This document shows, piece after piece, positions 28,565 to 38,500 of a stretch of DNA of 64,000 nt. The notes under the pieces were generated by a model. That model worked only from the letters and a program-made list of their open reading frames with translations, was not told the DNA's origin and did not search any database. Position numbers and translations under genes: made by a program. Each line of letters starts with the position of its first letter. Position 1 is the first letter of the stretch. Origin of the DNA: Phycisphaerae bacterium (lineage in GTDB: Bacteria > Planctomycetota > Phycisphaerae > SM23-33); the NCBI GenBank assembly GCA_030745875.1, contig JASLNT010000038.1:17786-81785 (forward strand), in the 5' to 3' direction.

Positions 28565-29266
28565 ATGCCCGCCCGAGCAAGGCAGTCAAAACAACACGAA
28601 GACGGCTACCTGCGGGACACTCGCAAACCGCTCTACTGCCTTGTCTTTGTCCTTCCCATGCTTATTGCTTTTCACGTCGTGACTCGAAACTACCGCATGG
28701 GTCTGCTGGTATTGAGCTATTTCAGAGGATCCGCCGTCTATCTTCCACCGCTGGCGCTGTTGTCGGTTCTTATAGGCCAGCACTTGTTCAGGAAGGACCG
28801 CTGGAGCATTCGCCCCAGGGTGCTGGGCGGGATGGCGGTGGAGTCCGTACTCTGGGTCGCCCCGCTGATAGCAATCTCGCATGTCACCACCAGCATTTTT
28901 CTAAACGCCGGCGCCCCGAACGAACCGAGTCAGCTTGACTCGATCATCATAGGAATGGGCGGCGGAATCTACGAGGAGTTCGTTTTTCACCTTATTGGCA
29001 TCGTGCTCATTATGGCGATTTTTGTCGACGGGCTGACGCTGCCCAAAATACCCGTTGCGATTGGAGCAGTCGCGGTCACAGGCGTTCTCTTCGCACTGTC
29101 GCACATGAACATTCCCCCATTCTATGGAATGGAGACGTTTTCACCTGAAGTCTTCACATTCCGAATAGTCGCCGGGCTGTACCTCGGCGCGCTGTTTATT
29201 CTGCGAGGTTTCGGTATCGCCGTAGGCGCACACGTCATGTGGAATATCTTCGTGTGCGTTATGTAA
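28565..29266 (+). CDS. CPBP-family intramembrane protease
   Basis: A 233-residue polytopic membrane protein with about six hydrophobic segments. It has the conserved CPBP motifs in order: YEEFVFHL (motif 1, Glu-Glu), FALSHMN (motif 2, His) and HVMWN (motif 3). The usual Arg after EExxF is His here, a small departure. Family members cleave membrane or prenylated substrates (Rce1-like) or serve in bacteriocin immunity. The gene starts 45 bp after the ComEA-like gene and converges with purC. Confidence 0.85.
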   Translation: MPARARQSKQHEDGYLRDTRKPLYCLVFVLPMLIAFHVVTRNYRMGLLVLSYFRGSAVYLPPLALLSVLIGQHLFRKDRWSIRPRVLGGMAVESVLWVAPLIAISHVTTSIFLNAGAPNEPSQLDSIIIGMGGGIYEEFVFHLIGIVLIMAIFVDGLTLPKIPVAIGAVAVTGVLFALSHMNIPPFYGMETFSPEVFTFRIVAGLYLGALFILRGFGIAVGAHVMWNIFVCVM

Positions 29267-29285
29267 CGCCCAAATCGGGAGCCTA

Positions 29286-30182
29286 CTACTCCCAGGCGAA
29301 ATCTCTGCCCGTCAGACTACAGTACGCCTCGATGTACTTCTCGCGGGTCATCTGGACTATCTCCGTGGGCAACGGAGGTCCCGGAGGAGTGCGGTCGAAC
29401 TTGACCCTGTCGAGGTAATCGCGCACGAACTGCTTATCGAAGCTGGGCTGGCTCTTACCGGGGCTATATCCGTCCGCCGGCCAGAACCGCGACGAATCCG
29501 GTGTAAGGATTTCGTCTATAAGAAGGATTTCTCCGTTTTCATCTCGGCCCCACTCGAATTTCGTGTCAGCCAGGATAATTCCCCGTTCGGCGGCGTATTC
29601 GGCCGCACGCTGATAAATGGCAATCGACTTATCGCGGAGGTCGCTCATCAACTCGTTACCGACAAGATCGCAGGCCTGGTCGAAGGAAATATTCTCGTCG
29701 TGTCCGTGATCGGCCTTGGTGGACGGCGTGAATATGGGCTCAGGCAATTTGGAGGCTTGCTTGAGTCCGCTCTCAAGTTCGATACCGCAGACCGCCCCGC
29801 TCTTCTTGTAGTCTCGCCATCCGCCGCCAGCCAAATATCCCCTGACGATGCACTCAATGGGCACCACCTGGGCCTTTCGGCAGAGCATTATGCGCCCGTC
29901 GAGTTCCTCCATATCGCGCAGTTCTTCAGGCAGATCCTGAACATCAGCCGACAACAGATGGTGTCTGGCCGTGTCAGCCAGCAACCCGAACCAGAACACC
30001 GATATCTGTGTAAGGACTCTTCCCTTATCCGGTATTCCGTTGGGCATAACCACGTCGTAGGCGCTTATGCGGTCAGTGGCGACCATGAGCAGGGCCTCGG
30101 GCAGTTCGTAGAGATCGCGAACCTTGCCTGAACGTTTCGGATAGTTTTCCAGCGAGGTTGTCAGTAGTGCAGTTGTTTTCAT
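29286..30182 (-). CDS. purC: Phosphoribosylaminoimidazole-succinocarboxamide synthase (SAICAR synthetase)
   Basis: A 298-residue enzyme that joins aspartate to CAIR with ATP in purine synthesis. The SAICAR synthetase signatures are present: KVRDLYELPEALLMVATDRI, PIECIVRGYLAGGGW, FDQACDLVG and ILADTKFEWG. The length and the ending region fit the longer bacterial/eukaryotic-type form. Start chosen at 30182 (MKTTALLTT); the frame continues to 30230 but the extra 16 residues have no family match. The gene is followed by a convergent CPBP gene and preceded by the amidase gene, also minus strand, 65 bp upstream. Confidence 0.96.
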   Translation of the reverse strand: MKTTALLTTSLENYPKRSGKVRDLYELPEALLMVATDRISAYDVVMPNGIPDKGRVLTQISVFWFGLLADTARHHLLSADVQDLPEELRDMEELDGRIMLCRKAQVVPIECIVRGYLAGGGWRDYKKSGAVCGIELESGLKQASKLPEPIFTPSTKADHGHDENISFDQACDLVGNELMSDLRDKSIAIYQRAAEYAAERGIILADTKFEWGRDENGEILLIDEILTPDSSRFWPADGYSPGKSQPSFDKQFVRDYLDRVKFDRTPPGPPLPTEIVQMTREKYIEAYCSLTGRDFAWE

Positions 30183-30246
30183 GGTATTCAGTTTCTTCCT
30201 TGAAGCGTCGTTAGCAACATATGCGCTCAATTGAAATACATCGGGG

Positions 30247-31224
30247 TCACTTTGTCAAGTAGGCAGTGACGGCATTCGCCACCGCATGCGCAACGGCCCG
30301 TTGGTGCGATTTGGAACTCAAGAGTCTGGCATCGTATCTATTGGACAGATAACCCATTTCCAGCAGAATCGCAGGACACGTCGTACGAAGCAATACGCGA
30401 TATCCCGCCGCTCGAACACCGCGGCTGGTCGTATTCGTAGTCAGCATCGATTTTTCCATAGCAGAGGCCAATGAACTTGTCTGACTCATACGGTTCTCAG
30501 GAGCATAGATTGTGAAGCCCCTGGCCTGACGATTCCGCGCCGCATCGCAGTGCAGGCTCACAAACAGTTTCGCCCGCGTAGCCTGAGCGAGCGCCGCACG
30601 ATCATTAAGTTCGATGAAAGTGTCGTCGCTGCGAGTCAGGCGAACGTCGACACCGGATGCTTTCAGAATATCCGTCGTCAGTATCGCCACATCAAGCACA
30701 ATGTCCTTCTCGCGGCATCCGTTATGCCCGGCGCCCGGGTCCTTGCCCCCATGCCCGGGATCTATAACCACCGGCCCGTACTTCAACCGGGGTTTCTTTG
30801 CTGAAGGCGGCGAACGCTTCACGGGTATCCGGCGTTTAACGGGCGGGATGTATTTGGGGCGGGTCCTGAGCGAAAGGCGAATGTCGCGTTCGAGAGATTC
30901 CGGTATATACAGCGTTCGCCCCACAGTCGCCAAACCGCCCTTTTCACCAACTGCTCGCCCGTTGACATACGCTACTCCGCCGGGATCGGCGAAGAACACG
31001 ACCGAGTTCAATCCGTTGCTCAGAGTCGCACTGTGAGTTGAACTCTTTAGCACCGTCAGGCCAAGGCGCCTGCCCATCTCCGACACTGCAATAGTTCCGG
31101 CGGGCCCTACGGTGAGCTCTTGAGGCCGCGAGGTGTTCGGCTTGCTCGGGACACACCCGCCCAGGGCGAAACTCATCGCACAGACTACGACGATCATAAG
31201 GCCGCCAGTACTGATTCTCTTCAC
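30247..31224 (-). CDS. N-acetylmuramoyl-L-alanine amidase lipoprotein
   Basis: A 325-residue periplasmic lipoprotein (lipobox LGGC near residue 24). The start is GTG at 31224 with GGAG 7 bases upstream. Residues 35-110 resemble a copper-amine-oxidase-type beta domain used for wall binding (ISEMGRRLGLTVLKSS, VYFADPGGVAYVNG-like). The Amidase_3 domain begins at VVIDPGHGGKDPGA, with the Glu ligand in REKDIVLD and later His in LFVSLHCDAA. The final LLEMGYLSN has the catalytic Glu. It cleaves the bond between muramic acid and the stem peptide. It is last in the metG operon. Confidence 0.92.
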   Translation of the reverse strand: MKRISTGGLMIVVVCAMSFALGGCVPSKPNTSRPQELTVGPAGTIAVSEMGRRLGLTVLKSSTHSATLSNGLNSVVFFADPGGVAYVNGRAVGEKGGLATVGRTLYIPESLERDIRLSLRTRPKYIPPVKRRIPVKRSPPSAKKPRLKYGPVVIDPGHGGKDPGAGHNGCREKDIVLDVAILTTDILKASGVDVRLTRSDDTFIELNDRAALAQATRAKLFVSLHCDAARNRQARGFTIYAPENRMSQTSSLASAMEKSMLTTNTTSRGVRAAGYRVLLRTTCPAILLEMGYLSNRYDARLLSSKSHQRAVAHAVANAVTAYLTK

Positions 31225-31265
31225 GTAATGCTCCGCTAAAAATAACAGTTAACAACGACTGCGGG

Positions 31266-31445
31266 CTAAGCTCTTCCGCCATACTGGCAGTAGAGAAGAA
31301 AGACACACCATCCGACAAATATCGCTATCAGTATCCCAATCACCGCCCACGAAATCGACGCCCTGCGGTCGGGAATCCCGTCGCTGATGTCAATCGGCTC
31401 GGGCGGAGGCGCCTGTTTGGAATCTTCGCGGGAACCGGCGGTCAT
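31266..31445 (-). CDS. Small single-pass membrane protein
   Basis: A 59-residue protein, below the usual length cut of ORF lists. The ATG at 31445 overlaps the stop of the upstream gene (ATGA), which supports translation. Residues 1-28 are polar and Pro-rich; one membrane segment (WAVIGILIAIFVGWCVFLLY) follows and a short Gly-rich tail ends the chain. Function unknown. Its position between the Minf_1886 protein and the amidase makes it part of the same operon. Confidence 0.75.
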   Translation of the reverse strand: MTAGSREDSKQAPPPEPIDISDGIPDRRASISWAVIGILIAIFVGWCVFLLYCQYGGRA

Positions 31446-31855
31446 TCATCAAGCCTCAAATTCATCGCCACATTAAAAGCGTCGTCAAACGAATAGACAT
31501 CGCGAAAGTCCTCTATGCTGTCGTCGTCAGTCTTTCGCATGAACGAGTTATTCACAAGCAGGTAAACCATATTGCCCAAGTCGATCGTGGCGTGGATATT
31601 CCATTTCGCCAACACGGGTCTGGCAAGGCGTCCCCACCGTTCTATCGCCAGGTCACGCATTGCCTGACACAGTTGCATTCCTGAAACATGGCGCGCCGTT
31701 TCGCTGTCGGCGTCGCGCGAAGCCGAGGCCTCGGCGCCATGCACCGCAGTAACCGCGTGATTCAGAGCGTCATGCAGGAAAGCGAACGCCTCCAGCGGAT
31801 AGCGACCATCGCTGCGGATGACATCTTCCATTGATTTACCAGACTGCCCTACCAT
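31442..31855 (-). CDS. Minf_1886 family protein
   Basis: A 137-residue cytoplasmic protein with the family line RYPLEAFAFLHDALNHAV, HVSGMQLCQAMRDLAIERWG and FRDVYSFDDAF. This matches my memory of the Minf_1886 family found across Planctomycetes and Verrucomicrobia; its biochemical role is not known. The start at 31855 shares one base with the metG stop (TAATG), and GAGGA lies 8 bases upstream. The stop overlaps the next small gene. Translation is thus chained through three genes. Confidence 0.88.
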   Translation of the reverse strand: MVGQSGKSMEDVIRSDGRYPLEAFAFLHDALNHAVTAVHGAEASASRDADSETARHVSGMQLCQAMRDLAIERWGRLARPVLAKWNIHATIDLGNMVYLLVNNSFMRKTDDDSIEDFRDVYSFDDAFNVAMNLRLDE

Positions 31856-33417
31856 TACTGCTTCCTCGGAAAAAGCGGTTCCGGCTTCATTACCTTCAGG
31901 CCCGCAGGCAACTGACCCCACTGACCGGCGTCGCTTATAGTCTGCTCGGACGGCGCTTTCCAATCAAGCTGCTCCAGCCCGGCGGCCATTGTCTCTGGCA
32001 TCAGCGGCGAGAGGTAAGTCAGTATTATCCTAACGGCTTCGGCGCACGTATACAGTATGGCGCCCAGACGCCCGGATTGCGACTCATCTTTGGCCAGTTT
32101 GAACGGAGCAGTCACCTCGATGTAGCGGTTGGTGGCGCCAATCAGGTCGGTCACCTTGTCCAGATACAAACCGAAATCACAGTTTTCCATCGCGCCGGTA
32201 GCCGATTGTCGCAGATCATCAGCCGCGTCAAGAACCGCCTGCTCCTCCGGGCCCGCATCCCCGCCGGACGGCAGGACTCCGTCGAAATACCGATTAATCA
32301 TATTCAGGGTGCGGTTCAGCAGATTGCCCAAACCGTTGGCCAGTTCGTTATTGTACCTGCCCTGCAGCGCTTCGTGGCTGAAGTCGCCGTCGGCGCCGAA
32401 CGTGACGGCCCGCAACAGGAAGTAGCGGTACACGTCAACGGAGTATTCATCGCAAATCTCGGCGATGGTCTCGCGCGAAATGAAGTTGCCCAGCGTTTTG
32501 GACATCTTCTTGCCCTCGGCGGTCCACCATCCGTGCGCAAAGACGCATCTGGCCACCGGCTCATCCAGAGCCATCAACATCGCCGGCCAATAAACAGTAT
32601 GGAACCACAGGATGTCCTTACCGATCAAGTGAACGTCGGCAGGCCAGTATTGCGCCCCCACGCCGTCATGCTCGTCGCCGATTTCAGGCCAGCCAATCGC
32701 CGTACGATAGTTGCTCAGCGCGTCGACCCAAACGTAAACGCTGTGTGTCGGATCGTTGGGCATCTCTATGCCCCAACCGCCCAGTTTCTCCTTGAGACGC
32801 GAGATGCTCAGGTCGTCGACGCCCATTCTCAGCTTGCTCAGGACCTCGTTGCGACGGGCCTGCGGCTGGATGCAGCCGGGATTGGCCTCAATGTACTCTA
32901 TCAGCTTGTCAACCCAGTTGCTCAGGCGGAAGTAGTATGTAGGCTCCTGGTATCGCACCAGGGGCTTTCCGTTGACTGCGCTCTTGAACTCCGTCTCGGC
33001 CGCCGCAGACTCGGTGATAAACTCCTCCTGCCCTTCATCATACCAGCCCTCGTACGCGCCGAGATATATCTCATCGCGTTCGATCAACCGGGCGATAATC
33101 TCCTGGACACGTCGTTCGTGCCGCTCCTGGCTGGTGCGGATGAAGTCGTCATTCGTGATGTTCAGGTCCTTCCAGAGTTCCTGGAACCCGACAACCACCT
33201 CGTCAGCCAGCTCTTTAGGGGACATGCCCCGCTCGCCGGCTGCTTTGACTATCTTTATACCGTGCTCGTCAGTCCCGGTCAGGAATCGCACGTCCCGCCC
33301 ATCGGCGCGGAAGTAGCGCGCCAGCACATCGGCTGCAATAGTCGTGTAGGAGTGCCCGATGTGGGGCACGTCGTTCACGTAGTAAATCGGCGTTGTAACG
33401 TAGTAAGGCTTACTCAT
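31855..33417 (-). CDS. metG: Methionyl-tRNA synthetase
   Basis: A 520-residue class I aminoacyl-tRNA synthetase charging tRNA-Met. The HIGH motif is in PHIGHSYTTIAADV and the KMSKS counterpart is KKMSKTLGNF. The zinc-knuckle CxxC pairs of many bacterial enzymes are missing in the connective peptide (ITESAAAETEFKSAV). The C-terminal dimerisation EMAP domain is also absent, so this is the short monomeric form. Start chosen at 33417; an ATG at 33435 is possible and neither has a clear ribosome site. It is the first gene of the operon that ends in the amidase. Confidence 0.95.
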   Translation of the reverse strand: MSKPYYVTTPIYYVNDVPHIGHSYTTIAADVLARYFRADGRDVRFLTGTDEHGIKIVKAAGERGMSPKELADEVVVGFQELWKDLNITNDDFIRTSQERHERRVQEIIARLIERDEIYLGAYEGWYDEGQEEFITESAAAETEFKSAVNGKPLVRYQEPTYYFRLSNWVDKLIEYIEANPGCIQPQARRNEVLSKLRMGVDDLSISRLKEKLGGWGIEMPNDPTHSVYVWVDALSNYRTAIGWPEIGDEHDGVGAQYWPADVHLIGKDILWFHTVYWPAMLMALDEPVARCVFAHGWWTAEGKKMSKTLGNFISRETIAEICDEYSVDVYRYFLLRAVTFGADGDFSHEALQGRYNNELANGLGNLLNRTLNMINRYFDGVLPSGGDAGPEEQAVLDAADDLRQSATGAMENCDFGLYLDKVTDLIGATNRYIEVTAPFKLAKDESQSGRLGAILYTCAEAVRIILTYLSPLMPETMAAGLEQLDWKAPSEQTISDAGQWGQLPAGLKVMKPEPLFPRKQ

Positions 33418-33484
33418 GGCGTCAGTAGCATCCATTGGCGAGACGGAAATATCAAGTACGAATCGAATTCGAATCGATCGAAAA

Positions 33485-34450
33485 CTACATTCGCGATCTC
33501 TCGAAATCGATAACCTGCTGCAGCGTTTCCTCCAGCGGGACTATCGGTTCGTACCCGATCAGGCGATTAACCTTGCCCAGATCGGGCTTGCGAACGAGCA
33601 TGTCGTCGAAAGGCCGCCCGTAAGCCTCCTCGTAACTCAGGGACTTCTTGTCGCTGGTCGATCCTGTCATTTCGATAATCTTGTCGGCAAGCGCGGATAT
33701 GCTGATCGACTCAGTCGTGCCCACATTGATAACCTGCCCGACCGCGTCAGGACACTCTACAAGTTTGATCAACGCGCCGACTACATCGCTCACGTTGCAG
33801 AAACATCGCGTCTGGTCGCCGGAACCGTAAATCTCAATGGTCTGCCCGCGAAGCGCCCTTTGGACGAAACGCGGTACAACCATACCGTAAGTACCGGTCT
33901 GACGCGGACCAACAGTGTTGAAGAAGCGGCAGACGATCGTTTCCAACTCGCATTCCTGGTGGTACGCAAGCGCCAGAAACTCGTCAATCATCTTGCTGCA
34001 TGCGTAGCTCCATCGCGTAAAACGCGTAGAACCCAGCGTTGTGTCGTCATCTTCGCTGAAGGGAGTCTTGGTGTTCTTACCGTAAACTTCGCTGGTCGAT
34101 GCAACCAGGATCTTCCGGCCAAACTTGTTGGCGAGGTCCAGCACGACCTCCGAACCGTGGATGTTGGTCTCGATCGTGTGCACGGGCTGGTCAACGATCA
34201 ATTGCACTCCGACCGCAGCAGCCAGGTGATACACCAGGTCGCATCTGTCGATCAGCGACGTCATTGTCGAAACGTCCCGGACCGACTCGCGTACGAAGCG
34301 GAACGACCCGTCGCCCCGGACGCCCGCCAGATTATCCAGCGACCCGGTCGACAGATCGTCCACAACGGTTACTGTGTGCCCGCCAGCCAGCAGGGCTTCG
34401 GTCAGGTGCGAGCCGATAAACCCGGCGCCGCCCGTAATTAATACATTCAT
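33485..34450 (-). CDS. NAD-dependent sugar-nucleotide epimerase/dehydratase
   Basis: A 321-residue extended short-chain dehydrogenase. The Rossmann motif is ITGGAGFIGSHL, and the catalytic Tyr-x3-Lys is in SYACSKMIDEF, with the Ser in VASTSEVYGK upstream. It resembles GalE or UDP-glucuronate decarboxylase (UXS) family enzymes; the exact substrate is not fixed. The start at 34450 has AAGGA 8-9 bases upstream; 34507 is too far. Its 5' side is the long non-coding gap with strong hairpins, so it may have a structured leader. Confidence 0.9.
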   Translation of the reverse strand: MNVLITGGAGFIGSHLTEALLAGGHTVTVVDDLSTGSLDNLAGVRGDGSFRFVRESVRDVSTMTSLIDRCDLVYHLAAAVGVQLIVDQPVHTIETNIHGSEVVLDLANKFGRKILVASTSEVYGKNTKTPFSEDDDTTLGSTRFTRWSYACSKMIDEFLALAYHQECELETIVCRFFNTVGPRQTGTYGMVVPRFVQRALRGQTIEIYGSGDQTRCFCNVSDVVGALIKLVECPDAVGQVINVGTTESISISALADKIIEMTGSTSDKKSLSYEEAYGRPFDDMLVRKPDLGKVNRLIGYEPIVPLEETLQQVIDFERSRM

Positions 34451-35561
34451 GAGCTCTTCCTTGTCGCTAGTGCAAACATTAACAGGCCGTAGAGGATAGT
34501 CATTCACCGATCATCTAGCAACCGCAAACCGCAGATCATATTGTGATACACCGACTTTTGACCGCACGGCGGCGCCCGCCATGTGACCCGCCCGCCGGGA
34601 AACCACAGGGCCCGAGACCATCGGAATCACGGAGGTTCACATTTGGTTCACACATTCCGAAATCCCCCGCCGCGGACCAATGGCCCGTCTCAACGCAAGT
34701 CGCAAGAGACGGTCACGGTATCCGGCGGGGGCGACATCACTTATGATCCGCCCGTACCCACCTGCCCAACACAATCGCAGCGCAATCCCCCCACCTGACG
34801 ACGCAACCTGTGAACCCTAAACACATATCGACCATTACTCATGCTTGTCTCGCGCCGCCAGCGTAACCGCCGCCCATACCATTACTTACAACGACAGCCC
34901 TGCCGACGAACGCCTCTCACAACTTCTCTTGACGCCATCGCGCGCTTCACAGGCGATTAACCCATTGATATGCAAGATGTTATCGATGACACTCGTCCTC
35001 AATCCGCCCGCATCGTCGCATGATTCGCCTGACGGACGCACCCAGACCGGCCGCCAGCGCCCGTTCAGCAAGCACATCGTCCGCCAACAGCGATGGCAAT
35101 CCCGGCGTCACGTGTTCAAGACCTCCCCCAAGCCCAAAGGCCTAATATCGTGGTCTGCCTGCCCCAGGCAGGTTCGGCATCAGGAAGCGTATTGCTTCCC
35201 CTCTCCCCAAACCCCTCACCTCCCGCGCCACCCAGGCACGTACACGCGATATCAAGTCTCCTATCAGTTATCGTGCCACACATTCTGGTCCTGGCGAATA
35301 CGGCCCTTGGCGCGATGCACCCCGACGAAGTAGCATATAAGGTTGTGTTTCCAGTAGTTACGGGAAACAGGATCGTATCTCGTGGGCATGCGGGTAAATA
35401 ACAAATCGTTCACGGCGCATATGCCGCGGGAATACGGCGTACCACGTGTTGACAGGCGGCAGTGAAGATTCGGGACACGCATATGGCATACATCGAAATC
35501 AGAGAGAACGGGGAGCGGGCCGGTAGCAAGACGTCCGCCGGCTCGATGAGGGGTGAAACCG
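34451..35561. other. Long non-coding gap with hairpins
   Basis: No reading frame here looks like a real protein: the open frames are short, Pro/Arg/Ser-rich and lack ribosome sites. Two adjacent perfect palindromes stand out: TCGGAAT at 34621-34627 with ATTCCGA at 34654-34660, and CCCCCGCCG at 34664-34672 with CGGCGGGGG at 34723-34731, the latter enclosing CCGTCTC/GAGACGG. A GCG-capped 5-bp hairpin lies near 34567-34583. On the minus strand these precede the epimerase start by 170-280 bases. The right half (34850-35480) is C-rich on the plus strand and shows a short CCTGCC/GGCAGG hairpin. A 28-codon frame at 35483-35569 overlaps the kinase start. Confidence 0.6.
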
Positions 35562-38500
35562 ATGGATAAGCACTCCGATTTCGATCCCGACAAGACAGTT
35601 CCCGAAGAATCTACAAACGGGAATCAGGCCGCCGACGCCGGACAACCGGAGGGCAATAGTCATTTCGCAACCATCAGCGATTCCGGCGATGCAGATGGAT
35701 CTGTTCATCCGGGAGAAGCGCCGCAGATTGACGGCTATCAGATCACCGGGAAGCTCGGCGAGGGCGGTATGGGGACGGTCTGGCGGGCCGTGCAGTTGGG
35801 CACGCGGCGCGAAGTAGCGTTGAAGCTGCTGGGGAGCGGGGTTTTCGGCTCGGACAAGGCCCGCATGCGATTCGAGCGGGAAGTTGAACTCGCCGCTCGC
35901 CTGGAGCATTCGAATATCGCCCGAGTGTACGAAAGCGGCCTGCACCGGAATGTACACTACTACGCCATGGAGCTGGTCGACGGCGTGCACCTGGATGAAT
36001 ACGTCGAGGCCAACGATCTATCGCCTCGACAGGTCCTGGAACTGGTCAAGATCATCGCCCAAGCCGTCCAGCACGCCCACCAGCGGGGAGTAATCCATCG
36101 CGATCTGAAGCCGACAAATATTCTTGTAACCGAAGACGGCCAGCCGCACGTCCTGGATTTCGGTCTGGCCAAGACATTCCTGGACGAAGACGCTGGTGTG
36201 ACAATCTCGATGCCCGGGGAAGTCGCAGGCACGCCGGGATACATGGCGCCCGAACAAGCCGCCGGCCACGTAGACCAGATCGACACCCGGACGGACGTCT
36301 ACAGTCTCGGTGTGATTCTGTACCGGCTGCTGACCGGCCGGTTCCCCCACGATCTGTCCGGAACGCGATATGAAGTATTGCGGCGTATCGCAGAGGACCA
36401 AGTCAAGCGGCCGCGCGATGTCTCCGGGAAGATCGACAAGGAACTCGAGGCCCTTCTCCTCAAGGCGTTAGCCCACGAATCTCACGATCGCTATGCCTCA
36501 GCCGGTGACCTGGCCGCGGATATCAACAACTATCTAACCGGCGAACCGCTGACCGCCAAGCCGCCAACAACAATGTACTTCCTTCGGAAGCGGATCATTA
36601 AGCATCGCGTTCCGGTCGCCATTGCTGCAGCCGTATTGACCGTTTTAGCAGGCCTGGCCGTATTCGCCTATATCAACATAACCTGGGAACGCAATCGTGC
36701 TTTGACAGCAGAGGGAGATGCGACGCAACAACGCGATATTGCCCGCAAGGAGACTACCCGAGCCGAGTTTGAGATATACCGTTACGGTATATCTCAAGCA
36801 GACCGTTTGTCACAGTTAGAGATGTACAGTGACGTCCGGGAAGTGTTGAGCACATTGGAGCCCGGTGTCCGCGGATGGGAGTACGGACACCTCATGTGTC
36901 TGTCCACAAAGGTGTTGCTCACGCTCAAGGAGGCGGGGGGTCGTGTCGCCTTCTCGCCCGATGGCAAGCACCTGGCTGGGGGAAGCATAGACAAGACCAT
37001 CAAGCTCTGGGACACAACTACCGGTAAGGAGTTACTCACCTTCGAGGGGCATTCGGCCCCGGCGCCTTCCGTCGCCTTCTCGCCCGATGGCAAGCGCCTG
37101 GCCTCGGGAAGTATGGACAAGACCATCAAGCTCTGGGACGCAACTACCGGCAAGGAGTTGCTCACCTTCGAGGGGCATTCAGGCGGCGTGATTTCCGTTG
37201 CCTTCTCGCCTGACGGCAAGCGTCTGGCTTCGGGAGGCGAAGACGATACGATCCAGCTCTGGGATGCTGTCTCAGGAAAGGACCTGCTAACGTTCAAGGG
37301 GCATTCAGGCGATGTGTATTCCGTAGTATTCTCGCCCAATGGTAAGCAACTGGCTTCGGGAAGCTTTGACAATACCGTCAAACTTTGGGACACAACTACC
37401 GGGAAGGAACTGCTAACGCTCAAGGGGCATTCGGGCGATGTGCTTTCCATCGCATTTTCGCCCGATGGTAAGCGTTTGGCCTCGGGAAGCTTTGACGAGA
37501 CCATCAGGCTTTGGGATACTGCCACAGGAAAGGAAGTGCTCACGATCAAAGGGGATTCACGCTGGGTATTGTCTGTGGCCTTCTCGCCCGACGGCGAACG
37601 CCTGGCCTCGGGAGGTCTGGACCACACTATCAAGCTCTGGGATACAGCGACAGGGGAAAAGCTACGCACTCTCAAGGGACATTCAGAGTGGGTGCACGCT
37701 GTCGTCTTTTCGCCCGATGGCAAGCGTCTGGCCTCGGGAAGCCGGGACAAGACTGTCAAGCTCTGGGATATTGCTAAAAGGCCACTTCGTGCGTTGAAGG
37801 GGCATTCTGAGAGCGTACAATCCATAGCCTTCTCCTCGGACGGCAAGCGCCTGGCCTCGGGAAGCTTTGACAAGACCATCAAACTCTGGGACACTGTCAC
37901 AGGAAAAGAACTGCTCACGCTCACGGGGCATTTGAACTGGGTGCATTGCATCGCCTTCTCGCCCGACGGCAAACTCATCGCCTCGGGAAGCGAAGACAAG
38001 ACCATCAAACTCTGGGACACCGTCACAGGCAAGGAATTGCTCACGCTCAAGGGGCATTCACACGCGGTTTCTTCCGTCGCTTTTTCGCCCGACTGCAAGC
38101 GCCTGGCGTCGACAAGCTACGGAACCACCAAGCTCTGGGACATTGTCGCAGGAAAGGAACTACTCATGTCCAAGGGACTTGAAGGCGGTGGTGGTTCTGT
38201 CGCCTTCTCGCCCGACGGTAAGCTTTTGGCATCGGTAAACCACGACAATTCCATAAAGCTATGCAACGCTGTTACAGGAAGGGAATTGCTCACGCTCAAA
38301 GGACATTCAAGGTGGTTGTCTTGGTCCACTGAACATTCACGTAGCGTAGCGTCCGTCGCCTTCTCGTGCAACGGCAAGCTCCTGGCCTCGGGAAGTGAAG
38401 ACAAGACCATAGGACTCTGGGACACTGTCACAGGAGAAGAACTGCTCACGCTCAAAGGGCATTCAGACGGAGTGACTTCCGTGGCCTTCTCGCCCGATGA

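Noticed and set aside
31831..33513. 560-codon plus-strand open frame
   Set aside because: Antisense to metG, whose HIGH and KMSK motifs are clear.
34845..35333. 162-codon plus-strand frame in the gap
   Set aside because: Low-complexity composition, no ribosome site, no motif.
36794..38098. 434-codon minus-strand open frame with internal repeats
   Set aside because: The repeats come from the WD40 units on the other strand.
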